A DNA stretch of 64,000 bases from assembly GCA_963853835.1 (NCBI GenBank), contig OY970824.1:47703104-47767103 (forward strand). The letters run 5' to 3'. The stretch's first letter is position 1. Each line of letters begins with the position of its first letter. The position numbers were made by a program, and so were the translations under genes. The notes under the pieces were generated by a model. The model was given only the letters and a program-made list of their open reading frames with translations, did no database searches and was not told the DNA's origin. Positions 14,601 to 30,578 of this stretch are shown piece by piece. This DNA is from Calendula officinalis. Lineage: Eukaryota; Streptophyta; Magnoliopsida; Asterales; Asteraceae.

Positions 14601-17600
14601 ATTATAACTACTAGCCATGACCAATAGCCTATAGATATCCATTTTACAAGTAATAGGTGTCCATAAACCATAACCATGGCCCTTGAATCATTATAACCAC
14701 TACATGTCCATAACTCATATCGATGGCCCGTAAACCATTATAACTACTAGCCATGACCAATAGCCTATAGATATGCATTTTACAAGTAATAGGTGTCCAA
14801 AACCCATAACCAAGGCCATTGAACCATTATAACCACTACATGTCCATAACTCATATCGATGGCCCTTGAACCATTATAACTACTAGCCATGACCAATAGC
14901 CTACACATATCCATTTTACAAGTAATAGGTGTCCATAACCCATAACAATGGCCCTTGAAACATTATAACCACTAGATGTCCATAACTCATATCGATGGCC
15001 CTTGAACCATTATAACTACTAGCCATGCGCAATAGCCTATAGATATGCATTGTACAAGTAATAGGTGTCCATAACCCATAACCAAGGCCATTGAATCATT
15101 CTAACCAATACATGTCTATAACTTATATCGATGGCCCTTGAACCATTATAACTACTAGCTATGACCAATATAGCCTATAGATATCCAGTTTACAAGTAAT
15201 AGGTGTCCATAACCCATAACCATGGTCCTTGAACCATTATAACCACTAGATATCCATAACTGATACTGATGGCCCTTGAACCATTATAACTACTACCCAT
15301 GACCAATAGCCTATACGTATCCATTTTACAAGTATAGGCGTCCATAACCCATAACCATGGTCCTTGAACCATTATAACCACTAGATGTCTGTAACTAATA
15401 CTGATGGCCCTTGAACCATTATAATTAGAAGCCATGACCAATAGCCTATAGATATCCATTTTACAAGTAATAGGTGTCCATAACCCATAACCAAGGCCAT
15501 TGAACCATTACAACCACTATATGTCCATAACTCATATCGATGACCCTTTAACCATTATAACTACTAGCCATGACCAATAGCTTATAGATATCCATTTTAC
15601 AAGTAATAGGTGTCCATAACCCATAACCATGGTCCTTGAACCAATATAACCACTAGATGTCCATAACTGATATTGATGGCCCTTGAACCATTATAACTAC
15701 TGGCCATGACCAATAGCCTATACATATCCATTTTACAAGTAATAGGTGTCCATAACCCATAACCATTAACCACTAGATGTCCATAACTCATATCAATGGC
15801 CCTTGAACCATTATAACTACTAGCCATGCGCAATAGCCTATAGATATGCATTGTAGAAGTAATAGGTGTCCATAACCCATAACCAAGGCCATTGAACAAT
15901 TATAACCACTAAATGTCTGTAACTGATACTGATGGCCCTTGAACCATTATAATTAGAAGCCATGACGAATAGCCTATAGATATCCATTTTACAAGTAATA
16001 GGTGTCCATAACCCATAACCAAGGCCATTGAACCATTATAACCACTATATGTCCATAACTCATATCCATGACCCTTGAACCATTATAACTACTAGCCGTG
16101 ACCAATAGCCTATAGATATCCATTTTACAAGTAACAGGTATCCATAACCCATAACCATGGTCCTTGAACCATTATAACCACTAGATGTCTATAACTGATA
16201 CTGATGGCCCTTGAACCATTATAACTAGAAGCCATGACCAATAGCCTATAGATATCCATTTTACGAGTAATAGGTGTCCATAACCCATAACCAAGGACAT
16301 TGAACCATTATAACCACTATATGTCCATAACTCATATCGATGACCCTTGAACCATTATAACTACTAGCCATGACCAATAGCCTATAGATATCCATTTTAC
16401 AAGTAATAGGTGTGCATACCCCATAACCATGGTCCGTGAAACATTATAACCACTAGATGTCCATAACTGATACTGATGGCCCTTGAACCATTATAACTAC
16501 TAGCCATGACCAATAGCCTATAGATATCCATTTTACAAGTAATAGGTGTCCATAAACCATAACCATGGCCCTTGAATCATTATAACCACTACATGTCCAT
16601 AACTCATATCGATGGCCCGTAAACCATTATAACTACTAGCCATGACCAATAGCCTATAGATATGCATTTTACAAGTAATAGGTGTCCAAAACCCATAACC
16701 AAGGCCATTGAACCATTATAACCACTACATGTCCATAACTCATATCGATGGCCCTTGAACCATTATAACTACTAGCCATGACCAATAGCCTACACATATC
16801 CATTTTACAAGTAATAGGTGTCCATAACCCATAACAATGGCCCTTGAAACATTATAACCACTAGATGTCCATAACTCATATCGATGGCCCTTGAACCATT
16901 ATAACTACTAGCCATGCGCAATAGCCTATAGATATGCATTGTACAAGTAATAGGTGTCCATAACCCATAACCAAGGCCATTGAATCATTCTAACCAATAC
17001 ATGTCTATAACTTATATCGATGGCCCTTGAACCATTATAACTACTAGCTATGACCAATATAGCCTATAGATATCCAGTTTACAAGTAATAGGTGTCCATA
17101 ACCCATAACCATGGTCCTTGAACCATTATAACCACTAGATATCCATAACTGATACTGATGGCCCTTGAACCATTATAACTACTACCCATGACCAATAGCC
17201 TATACGTATCCATTTTACAAGTATAGGCGTCCATAACCCATAACCATGGTCCTTGAACCATTATAACCACTAGATGTCTGTAACTAATACTGATGGCCCT
17301 TGAACCATTATAATTAGAAGCCATGACCAATAGCCTATAGATATCCATTTTACAAGTAATAGGTGTCCATAACCCATAACCAAGGCCATTGAACCATTAC
17401 AACCACTATATGTCCATAACTCATATCGATGACCCTTTAACCATTATAACTACTAGCCATGACCAATAGCTTATAGATATCCATTTTACAAGTAATAGGT
17501 GTCCATAACCCATAACCATGGTCCTTGAACCAATATAACCACTAGATGTCCATAACTGATATTGATGGCCCTTGAACCATTATAACTACTGGCCATGACC

Positions 17601-19900
17601 AATAGCCTATACATATCCATTTTACAAGTAATAGGTGTCCATAACCCATAACCATTAACCACTAGATGTCCATAACTCATATCAATGGCCCTTGAACCAT
17701 TATAACTACTAGCCATGCGCAATAGCCTATAGATATGCATTGTAGAAGTAATAGGTGTCCATAACCCATAACCAAGGCCATTGAACAATTATAACCACTA
17801 AATGTCTGTAACTGATACTGATGGCCCTTGAACCATTATAATTAGAAGCCATGACGAATAGCCTATAGATATCCATTTTACAAGTAATAGGTGTCCATAA
17901 CCCATAACCAAGGCCATTGAACCATTATAACCACTATATGTCCATAACTCATATCCATGACCCTTGAACCATTATAACTACTAGCCGTGACCAATAGCCT
18001 ATAGATATCCATTTTACAAGTAACAGGTATCCATAACCCATAACCATGGTCCTTGAACCATTATAACCACTAGATGTCCATAACTGATATTGATGGCCCT
18101 TGAACCATTATAACTACTGGCCCTGACCAATAGCCTATACATATCCGTTTTACAAGTAATAGGTGTCCATAACCCATAACAATGGCCCTTGAAACATTAT
18201 AACCACTAGATGTCCATAACTCATATCGATGGCCCTTGAACCATTATAACTACTAGCCATGCGCAATAGCCTATAGATATGCATTGTACAAGTAACAGGT
18301 GTCCATAACCCATAACCAAGGCCATTGAATCATTCTAACCAATACATGTCTATAACTTATATTGATGGCCCTTGAACCATTATAACTACTAGCCATGACC
18401 AATATAGCCTATAGATATCCAGTTTACAAGTAATAGGTGTCCATAACCCATAACCATGGTCCTTGAACCATTATAACCACTAGATATCCATAACTGATAC
18501 TGATGGCCCTTGAACCATTATAACTACTACCCATGACCAATAGCCTATACGTATCCATTTTACAAGTATAGGTGTCCATAACCCATAACCATGGCCCTTG
18601 ATAACCATGAGATGTCCATAACTCATACCGATGGCCCTTGAACCATTATAACTACTAGCCATAATTAATAGCCTATAGATATGCATAATTAATAGCCTAT
18701 AATTAATAGCCTATAACCACTACATGTCCATAACTCATATCGATGGCCCTTGAACCATTATAACTACTAGCCATGACCAATAGCCTACACATATCCATTT
18801 TACAAGTAATAGGTGTCCATAACCCATAACAATGGCCCTTGAAACATTATAACCACTAGATGTCCATAACTCATATCGATGGCCCTTGAACCATTATAAC
18901 TACTAGCCATGCGCAATAGCCTATAGATATGCATTGTACAAGTAATAGGTGTCCATAACCCATAACCAAGGCCATTGAATCATTCTAACCAATACATGTC
19001 TATAACTTATATCGATGGCCCTTGAACCATTATAACTACTAGCCATGACCAATATAGCCTATAGATATCCAGTTTACAAGTAATAGGTGTCCATAACCCA
19101 TAACCATGGTCCTTGAACCATTATAACCACAAGACATCCATAACTGATACTGATGGCCCTTGAACCATTATAACTACTACCCATGACCAATAGCCTATAC
19201 GTATCCATTTTACAAGTATAGGTGTCCATAACCCATAACCATGGCCCTTGATAACCACGAGATGTCCATAACTCATACCGATGGCCCTTGAACCATTATA
19301 ACTACTAGCCATAATTAATAGCCTATAGATATGCATAATTAATAGCCTATAATTAATAGCCTATAACCACTACATGTCCATAACTCATATCGATGGCCCT
19401 TGAACCATTATAACTACTAGCCATGACCAATAGCCTACACATATCCATTTTACAAGTAATAGGAGTCCATAACCCATAACCATGGCCCTTGAACCATTAT
19501 AACCACTAGATGTCCATAACTCATATCGATGGCCCTTGAACCATTATAACTACTAGCCATGACCAATAGCCTACACATATCCATTTTACAAGTAATAGGT
19601 GTCCATAAACCATAACCATGGCCCTTGAATCATTATAACCACTACATGTCCATAACTCATATCGATGGCCCGTGAACCATTATAACTACTAGCCATGACC
19701 AATAGCCTATAGATATGCATTTTACAAGTAATAGGTGTCCAAAACCCATAACCAAGGCCATTGAACCATTATAACCACTACATGTCCATAACTCATATCG
19801 ATGGCCCTTGAACCATTATAACTACTAGCCATGACCAATAGCCTACACATATCCATTTTACAAGTAATAGGTGTCCATAACCCATAACCATGGCCCTTGA

Positions 19901-22900
19901 ATCATTATAACCACTAGATGTCCATAACTCATACCGATGGCCCTTGAACCATTATAACTACTAGCATGACCAATAGCCAATACATATCCATTTTACAAGT
20001 ATTAGGTGTCCATAACCCATATCCATGGGCTTTGAACCATTATGACCACTAGATGTCCATAACTCATACCGATGGCCCTTGAACCATTATTACTACTAGC
20101 CATTACCAATAGCCTATCGATATCCATTTTACAACTAATAGGTGTCCATAACCCATAACCGTGGGCCTTGAACCATTATAACCACTACATGTCCATAACT
20201 CATACCGATGGCCCTTGAACCATTATAACTACTAGCATGACCAATAGCCTATAGATATGCATTTTACAAGTAATAGGTGTCCATAACCCATAACCAAGGC
20301 CATTGAACCATTATAACCACTACATGTCCATAACTCATATCGATGGCCCTTGAACCATTATAACTACTAGCCATGACCAATAGCCTACACATATCCATTT
20401 TACAAGTAATAGGTGTCCATAACCCATAACCATGGCCCTTGAACCATTATAACCACTAGATGTCCATAACTCATATCGATGGCCCTCGAACCATTATAAC
20501 TACTAGCCATGACCAATAGCCTACACATATCCATTTTACAAGTAATAGGTGTCCATAACCCATAACCATGGTCCTTGAACCATTATAACCACTAGATGTC
20601 TATAACTGATACTGATGGCCCTTGAACCATTATAACTAGAAGCCATGACCAATAGCCTATAGATATCCATTTTACAAGTAATAGGCGTCCATAACCCATA
20701 ACCATGGTCCTTGAACCATTATAACCACTAGATGTCTGTAACTGATACTGATGGCCCTTGAACCATTATAATTAGAAGCCATGACCAATAGCCTATAGAT
20801 ATCCATTTTACAAGTAATAGGTGTCCATAACCCATAACCATGGTCCTTGAACCATTATAACCACTAAATGTCCGTAACTGATACTGACGGCCCCTGAACC
20901 ATTATAACTACTAGCCATGACCAATAGCCTATAGATATCCATTTTACAAGTAATAGGCGTCCATAACCCATAACCATGGTCCTTGAACCATTATAACCAC
21001 TAGATGTCTGTAGCTGATACTGATGGCCCTTGAACCATTATAATTAGAAGCCATGACCAATAGCCTATAGATATCCATTTTACAAGTAATAGGTGTCCAT
21101 AACCCATAACCAAGGCCATTGAACCATTACAACCACTATATGTCCATAACTCATATCGATGACCCTTGAACCATTATAACTACTAGCCATGACCAATAGC
21201 TTATAGATATCCATTTTACAAGTAATAGGTGTCCATAGCCCATAACCATGGTCCTTGAACCAATATAACCACTAGATGTCCATAACTGATATTGATGGCC
21301 CTTGAACCATTATAACTACTGGCCGTGACTAATAGCCTATACATATCCATTTTACAAGTAATAGGTGTCCATAACCCATAACCATTAACCACTGGATTTC
21401 CATAACTCATATCAATGGCCCTTGAACCATTATAACTACTAGCCATGCGCAATAGCCTATAGATATGCATTGTACAAGTAATAGGTGTCTATAACCCATA
21501 ACCAAGGCCATTGAACCATTATAACCACTAAATGTCTGTAACTGATACTGATGGCCCTTGAACCATTATAATTAGAAGCCATGACGAATATCCTATAGAT
21601 ATCCATTTTACAAGTAATAGGTGTCCATAACCCATAACCAAGGCCATTGAACCATTATAACCACTATATGTCCATAACTCATATCCATGACCCTTGAACC
21701 ATTATAACTACTAGCCATGACCAATAGCCTATAGATATCCATTTTACAAGTAACAGGTATCCATAACCCATAACCATGGTCCTTGAACCATTATAACCAC
21801 TAGATGTCCATAACTGATATTGATGGCCGTTGAACCATTATAACACTGGCCATGACCAATAGCCTATACATATCCATTTTACAAGTAATAGGTGTCCATA
21901 ACCCATAACAATGGCCCTTGAAACATTATAACCACTGGATGTCCATAACTCATATCGATGGCCCTTGAACCATTATAACTACTAGCCATGCGCAATAGCC
22001 TATAGATATGCATTGTACAAGTAATAGGTGTCCATAACCCATAACCAAGGCCATTGAATCATTCTAACCAATACATGTCTATAACTTATATCGATGGCCC
22101 TTGAACCATTATAACTACTAGCCATGACCAATATAGCCTATAGATATCCAGTTTACAAGTAATAGGTGTCCATAACCCATAACCATGGTCTTTGAACCAT
22201 TATAACCACTAGATATCCATAACTGATACTGATGGCTCTTGAACCATTATAACTACTACCCATGACCAATAGCCTATACGTATCCATTTTACAAGTATAG
22301 GTGTCCATAACCCATAACCATGGCCCTTGATAACCAAGAGATGTCCATAACTCATACCGATGGCCCTTGTACCATTATAACTACTAGCCATAATTAATAG
22401 CCTATAGATATGCATTTTACAAGTAATAGGTGTCCATAACCCATAACCAAGGCCATTGAACCATTATAACCACTACATGTCCATAACTCATATCGATGGC
22501 CCTTGAACCATTATAACTACTAGCCATGACCAATAGCCTACACATATCCATTTTACAAGTAATAGGTGTCCATAACCCATAACCATGGCCCTTGAACCAT
22601 TATAACCACTAGATGTCCATAACTCATATCGATGGCCCTTGAACCATTATAACTACTAGCCATGACCAATAGCCTACACATATCCATTTTACAAGTAATA
22701 GGTGTCCATAACCCATAACCATGGTCCTTGAACCATTATAACCACTAGATGTCTATAACTGATACTGATGGCCCTTGAACCATTATAACTAGAAGCCATG
22801 ACCAATAGCCTATAGATATCTATTTTACGAGTAATAGGTGTCCATAACCCATAACCAAGGCCATTGAACCATTATAACCACTATATGTCCATAACTCATA

Positions 22901-25900
22901 TCGATGACCCTTGAACCATTATAACTACTAGCCATGACAAATAGCCTATAGATATCCATTTTACAAGTAATAGGTGTCCATAACCCATAACCATGGTCCT
23001 TGAACCATTATAACCACTAGATGTCCATAACTGATACTGATGGCCCTTGAACCATTATAACTACTAGCCATGACCAATAGCCTATAGATATCCATTTTAC
23101 AAGTAATAGGCGTCCATAAACCATAACCATGGCCCTTGAATCATTATAACCACTACATGTCCATAACTCATATCGATGGCCCGTGAACCATTATAACTAC
23201 AAGCCATGACCAATAGCCTATAGATATGCATTTTACAAGTAATAGGTGTCCAAAACCCATAACCAAGGCCATTGAACCATTATAACCACTACATGTCCAT
23301 AACTCATATCGATGGCCCTTGAACCATTATAACTACTAGCCATGACCAATAGCCTACACATATCCATTTTACAAGTAATAGGTGTCCATAACCCATAACC
23401 ATGGCCCTTGAATCATTATAACCACTAGATGTCCATAACTCATACCGATGGCCCGTGAACCATTATAACTACTAGCATGACCAATAGCCAATACATATCC
23501 ATTTTACAAGTAATAGGTGTCCATAACCCATATCCATGGGCTTTGAACAATTATGACCACTAGATGTCCATAACTTATACAGATGGCCCTTGAACCATTA
23601 TTACTACTAGCCATTACCAATAGCCTATCGATATCCATTTTACAAGTAATATGTGTCCATAACCCATAACCGTGGCCCTTGAACCATTATAACCACTACA
23701 TGTCCATAACTCATACCGATGTCCCTTGAACCATTATAACTACTAGCATGACCAATAGCCTATTGATATGCATTTTACAAGTAATAGGTGTCCATAACCC
23801 ATAACCAAGGCCATTGAACCATTATAACCACTACATGTCCATAACTCATGTCGATGGCCCTTGAACCATTATAACTACTAGCCATGACCAATAGCCTACA
23901 CATATCCATTTTACAAGTAATAGGTGTCCATAACCCATAACCATGGCCCTTGAACCATTATAACCACTAGATGTCCATAACTCATATCGATGGCCCTCGA
24001 ACCATTATAACTACTAGCCATGACCAATAGCCTACACATATCCATTTTACAAGTAATAGGTGTCCATAACCCATAACCATGGTCCTTGAACCATTATAAC
24101 CACTAGATGTCTATAACTGATACTGATGGCCGTTGAACCATTATAACTAGAAGCCATGACCAATAGCCTATAGATATCCATTTTACGAGTAATAGGTGTC
24201 CATAACCCATAACCAAGGCCATTGAACCATTTTAACCACTATATGTCCATAACTCATATCGATGACCCTTGAACCATTATAACTACTAGCCATGACGAAT
24301 AGCCTATAGATATCCATTTTACAAGTAATAGGTGTCCATAACCCATAACCATGGTCCTTGAACCATTATAACCACTAGATGTCCATAACTGATACTGATG
24401 GCCCTTGAATCATTATAACTACTAGCCATGACCAATAGCCTATAGATATCCATTTTACAAGTAATAGGCGTCCATAAACCATAACCATGGCCCTTGAATC
24501 ATTATAACCACTACATGTCCATAACTCATATCGATGGCCCGTGAACCATTACAACTACTAGCCATGACCCATAACCTATATATATGCATTTTACAAGTAA
24601 TAGGTGTCCAAAACCCATAACCAAGGCCATTGAACCATTATAACCACTACATGTCCATAACTCATATCGATGGCCCTTGAACCATTATAACTACTAGCCA
24701 TGACCAATAGCCTACACATATCCATTTTACAAGTAATAGGTGTCCATAACCCATAACCATGGCCCTTGAATCATTATAACCACTAGATGTCCATAACTCA
24801 TACCGATGACCCTTGAACCATTATAACTACTAGCATGACCAATAGCCTATCGATATCCATTTTACAAGTAATAGGTGTCCATAACCCATAACCAAGGCCA
24901 TTGAACCATTATAACCACTACATGTCCATAACTCATATCGATGGCCCTTGAACCATTATAACTACTAGCCATGACCAATAGCCTACACATATCCATTTTA
25001 CAAGTAATAGGTGTCCATAACCCATAACCATGGCCCTTGAATCATTATAACCACTAGATGTCCATAACTCATACCGATGGCCCTTGAACCATTATAACTA
25101 CTAGCATGACCAATAGCCAATACATATCCATGTTACAAGTAATAGGTGTCCATAACCCATATCCATGGACTTTGAACCATTATGACCACTAGATGTCCAT
25201 AACTCATACCGATGGCCCTTGAACCATTATTACTACTAGCCATGACCAATAGCCTACACATATCCATTTTACAAGTAATAGGTGTCCATAACCCATAACC
25301 ATGGCCCTTGAATCATTATAACCACTAGATGTCCATAACTCATACCGATGGCCCTTGAACCATTATAACTACTAGCATGACCAATAGCCTATCGATATCC
25401 ATTTTACAAGTAATAGGTGTCCATAACCCATAACCAAGGCCATTGAACCATTATAACCACTACATGTCCATAACTCATATCGATGGCCCTTGAACCATTA
25501 TAACTACTAGCCATGACCAATAGCCTACACATATCCATTTTACAAGTAATAGGTGTCCATAACCCATAACCATGGCCCTTGAATCATTATAACCACTAGA
25601 TGTCCATAACTCATACCGATGGCCCTTGAACCATTATAACTACTAGCATGACCAATAGCCAATACATATCCATTTTACAAGTAATAGGTGTCCATAACCC
25701 ATATCCATGGACTTTGAACCATTATGACCACTAGATGTCCATCACTCATACCGATGGCCCTTGAACCATTATTACTACTAGCCATTACCAATAGCCTATC
25801 GATATCCATTTTACAAGTAATAGGTGTCCATAACCCATAACCGTGGCCCTTGAACCATTATAACCACTATATGTCCATAACTCATACCGATGGCCCTTGA

Positions 25901-28900
25901 ACCATTATAACTACTAGCATGACCAATAGCCTATAGATATGCATTTTACAAGTAATAGGTGTCCATAACCCATAACCAAGGCCATTGAACCATTATAACC
26001 ACTACATGTCCATAACTCATATCGATGGCCCTTGAACCACTATAATTACTAGCCATGACCAATAGCCTACACATATCCATTTTACAAGTAATAGGTGTCC
26101 ATAACCCATAACCATGGCCCTTGAACCATTATAACCACTAGATGTCCATAACTCATATCGATGGCCCTCGAACCATTATAACTACTAGCCATGACCAATA
26201 GCCTACACATATCCATTTTACAAGTAATAGGTGTCTATAACCCATAACCATGGTCCTTGAACCATTATAACCACTAGATGTCTATAACTGATACTGATGG
26301 CCCTTGAACCATTATAACTAGAAGCCATGACCAATAGCCTATAGATATCCATTTTACAAGTAATAGGCGTCCATAACCCATAACCATGGTCCTTGAACCA
26401 TTATAACCACTAGATATCTGTAACTGATACTGATGGCCCTTGAACCATTATAGTTAGAAGCCATGACCAATAGCCTATAGATATCCATTTTACAAGTAAT
26501 AGGTGTCCATAACCCATAACCATGGTCCTTGAACCATTATAACCACTAAATGTCCATAACTGATACTGACGGCCCCTGAACCATTATAACTACTAGCCAT
26601 GACCAATAGCCTATAGATATCCATTTTACAAGTAATAGGCGTCCATAACCCAAAACCATGGTCCTTGAACCATTATAACCACTAGATGTCTGTAACTGAT
26701 ACTGATGGCCCTTGAACCATTATAATTAGAAGCCATGACCAATAGCCTATAGATATCCATTTTACAAGTAACAGGTGTCCATAACCCATAACCAAGGCCA
26801 TTGAACCATTACAACCACTATATGTTCATAACTCATATCGATGACCCTTGAACCATTATAACTACTAGCCATGACCAATAGCTTATAGATATCCATTTTA
26901 TAAGTAATAGGTGTCCATAACCCATAACCATGGTCCTTGAACCAATATAACCACTAGATGTCCATAACTGGTATTGATGGCCCTTGAACCATTATAACTA
27001 CTGGCCATGACCAATAGCCTATACATATCCATTTTACAAGTAATAGGTGTCCATAACCCATAACCATTAACCACTAGATGTCCATAACTCATATCAATGG
27101 CCCTTGAACCATTATAACTACTAGCCATGCGCAATAGCCTATAGATATCCATTTTATAAGTAATAGGTGTCCATAACCCATAACCAAGGCCATTGAACCA
27201 TTATAACCACTAAATGTCTGTAACTGATACTGATGGCCCTTGAACCATTATAATTAGAAGCCATGACGAATAGCCAATAGATATCCATTTTACAAGTAAT
27301 AGGTGTCCATAACCCATAACCAAGGCCATTGAACCATTATAACCACTATATGTCCATAACTCATATCCATGACCCTTGAACCATTATAACTACTAGCCAT
27401 GACCAATAGCCTATAGATATCCATTTTACAAGTAACAGGTATCCATAACCCATAACCATGGTCCTTGAACCATTATAACCACTAGATGTCCATAACTGAT
27501 ATTGATGGCCCTTGAACCATTATAACTACTAGCCATGACCAATAGCCTATACATATCCATTTTACAAGTAATAGGTGTCCATAACCCATAACAATGGCCC
27601 TTGAAACGTTATAACCACTAGATGTCCATAACTCATATCGATGGCCCTTGAACCATTATAACTACTAGCCATGCGCAATAGCCTATAGATATGCATTGTA
27701 CAAGTAATAGGTGTCCATAACCCATAACCAAGGCCATTGAATCATTCTAACCAATACATGTCTATAACTTATATCGATGGCCCTTGAACCATTATAACTA
27801 CTAGCCATGACCAATATAGCCTATAGATATCCAGTTTACAAGTAATAGGTGTCCATAACCCATAACCATGGTCCTTGAACCATTATAACAACTAGATATC
27901 CATAACTGATACTGATGGCCCTTGAACCATTATAACTACTACCCATGACCAATAGCCTATACGTATCCATTTTACAAGTATAGGTGTCCATAACCCATAA
28001 CCATGGCCCTTGATAACCACGAGATGTCCATAACTCATACCGATGGCCCTTGAACCATTATAACTACTAGCCATAATTAATAGCCTATAGATATGCATTT
28101 TACAAGTAATAGGTGTCCATAACCCATAACCAAGGCCATTGAACCATTATAACCACTACATGTCCATAACTCATATCGATGGCCCTTGAACCATTATAAC
28201 TACTAGCCATGACCAATAGCCTACACATATCCATTTTACAAGTAATAGGTGTCCATAACCCATAACCATGGCCCTTGAACCATTATAACCACTAGATGTC
28301 CATAACTCATATCGATGGCCCTTGAACCATTATAACTACTAGCCATGACCAATAGCCTACACATATCCATTTTACAAGTAATAGGTGTCCATAACCCATA
28401 ACCATGGTCCTTGAACCATTATAACCACTAGATGTCCATAACTGATACTGATGGCCCTTGAACCATTATAACTACTAGCCATGACCAATAGCCTATAGAT
28501 ATGCATTTTACAAGTAATAGGTGTCCAAAACCCATAACCAAGGCCATTGAACCATTATAACCACTACATGTCCATAACTCATATCGATGGCCCTTGAACC
28601 ATTATAACTACTAGCCATGACCAATAGCCTACACATATCCATTTTACAAGTAATAGGTGTCCATAACCCATAACCATGGCCCTTGAATCATTATAACCAC
28701 TAGATGTCCGTAACTCATACCGATGGCCCTTGAACCATTATAACTACTAGCATGACCAATAGCCAATACATATCCATTTTACAAGTAATAGGTGTCCATA
28801 ACCCATATCCATGGGCTTTGAACCATTATGACCACTAGATGTCCATAACTCATACCGATGGCCCTTGAACCATTATTACTACTAGCCATTACCAATAGCC

Positions 28901-30578
28901 TATCGATATCCATTTTACGAGTAATAGGTGTCCATAACCCATAACCAAGGCCATTGAACCATTATAACCACTATATGTCCATAACTCACATCGATGACCC
29001 TTGAACCATTATAACTACTAGCCATGACAAATAGCCTATAGATATCCATTTTACAAGTAATAGGTGTCCATAACCCATAACCATGGTCCTTGAACCATTA
29101 TAACCACTAGATGTCCATAACTGATACTGATGGCCCTTGAACCATTATAACTACTAGCCATGACCAATAGCCTATAGATATGCATTTTACAAGTAATAGG
29201 TGTCCAAAACCCATAACCAAGGCCATTGAACCATTATAACCACTACATGTCCATAACTCATATCGATGGCCCTTGAACCATTATAACTACTAGCCATGAC
29301 CAATAGCCTACACATATCCATTTTACAAGTAATAGGTGTCCATAACCCATAACCATGGCCCTTGAATCATTATAACCACTAGATGTCCATAACTCATACC
29401 GATGGCCCTTGAACCATTATAACTACTAGCATGACCAATAGCCAATACATATCCATTTTACAAGTAATAGGTGTCCATAACCCATATCCATGGGCTTTGA
29501 ACCATTATGACCACTAGATGTCCATAACTCATACCGATGGCCCTTGAACCATTATTACTACTAGCCATTACCAATAGCCTATCGATATCCATTTTACAAG
29601 TAATAGGTGTCCATAACCCATAACCGTGGCCCTTGAACCATTATAACCACTACATGTCCATAACTCATACCGATGGCCCTTGAACCATTATAACTACTAG
29701 CATGACCAATAGCCTATAGATATGCATTTTACAAGTAATAGGTGTCCATAACCCATAACCAAGGCCATTGAACCATTATAACCACTACATGTCCATAACT
29801 CATATCGATGGCCCTTGAACCATTATAACTACTAGCCATGACCAATAGCCTACACATATCCATTTTACAAGTAATAGGTGTCCATAACCCATAACCATGA
29901 CCCTTGAATCATTATAGCCACTAGATGTCCATAACTCATACCGATGGCCCTTGAACCATTATAACTACTAGCATGACCAATAGCCAATACATATCCATTT
30001 TACAAGTAATAGGTGTCCATAACCCATATCCATGGGCTTTGAACCATTATGACCACTAGATGTCCATAACTCATACCGATGGCCCTTGAACCATTATTAC
30101 TACTAGCCATTACCAATAGCCTATCGATATCCATTTTACAAGTAATAGGTGTCCATAACCCATAACCGTGGCCCTTGAACCATTATAACCACTACATGTC
30201 CATAACTCATACCAATGGCCCTTGAACCATTATAACTACTAGCATGACCAATAGCCTATAGATATGCATTTTACAAGTAATAGGTGTCCAAAACCCATAA
30301 CCAAGGCCATTGAACCATTATAACCACTACATGTCCATAACTCATATCGATGGCCCTTGAACCATTATAACTACTAGCCATGACCAATAGCCTACACATA
30401 TCCATTTTACAAGTAATAGGTGTCCATAACCCATAACCATGACCCTTGAATCATTATAACCACTAGATGTCCATAACTGATACTGACGGCCCTTGAAACA
30501 TTATAACTACTAGCCATGACCAATAGCCTATAGATATCCATTTTACAAGTAATAGGTGTCCATAACCCATAACCATGG
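19901..30578. repeat. 136-bp satellite array, domain A2
   Basis: This uses the same monomer family as domain A1 but a different mix of variants. Characteristic monomers have TATCCATGGGCTTTGAACC, CCGTGGCCC, and a one-base-shorter CTAGCATGACC. The repair scar of domain A1 is absent and its ancestral form is present at 22390 and 28073. Two sections are related by a 5682-5683 bp offset (for example 20481 with 26163, and 22390 with 28073). The TATCCATGG marker recurs at 25156 and 25698, and at 29481 and 30023, each pair 542 bp apart (four monomers less two single-base deletions). No genes or mobile elements were seen. Both boundaries are approximate. Confidence 0.9.

Larger units (their letters stand above)
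781..19364. repeat. Eleven copies of a deletion/insertion scar in satellite monomers
   Basis: A 54-bp rearranged segment occurs at 781-834, 1431-1484, 3834-3887, 4756-4809, 7567-7620, 10378-10431, 11028-11081, 13311-13364, 13961-14014, 18661-18714 and 19311-19364. It contains the 14-mer AATTAATAGCCTAT three times: once in its normal monomer position, then twice head to tail after ATATGCAT. The apparent ancestor, with one copy followed by the usual TTTTACAAG, survives at 22390 and 28073. Relative to it, about 50 bp of monomer is missing and two extra 14-mers fill the gap. Four pairs of scars are spaced exactly 650 bp apart, showing the scar was multiplied with the superunits. Confidence 0.85.
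1..19900. repeat. 136-bp satellite array, domain A1 (2.8-3.7 kb superunits)
   Basis: This is a tandem array of a roughly 136-bp AT-rich monomer. Each monomer reads as two related 47-bp sub-repeats, both starting GTCCATAAC and containing CCTTGAACCATTATAAC, followed by a 42-bp third part that ends TTTTACAAGTAATAGGT. Monomers differ, and the variants recur in a fixed order. Corresponding variant blocks lie at about 2252, 5985, 8796, 12257, 15190 and 17079, so successive steps are 3733, 2811, 3461, 2933 and 1889 bp. The step 3461 equals 2811+650 and 3733 equals 2811+922, where 650 and 922 are spacings of locally duplicated scar-bearing monomers. Short open frames of 60-100 codons on the minus strand are by-products of the repeat and are not annotated as genes. 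No transposon or gene is visible in this stretch. The right boundary is approximate. Confidence 0.95.

Noticed and set aside
1..30578. Telomere-like AACCC motifs (CATAACC twice in each monomer)
   Set aside because: The 7-bp doublet CATAACC differs from the plant telomere unit CCCTAAA and occurs only as part of the monomer.
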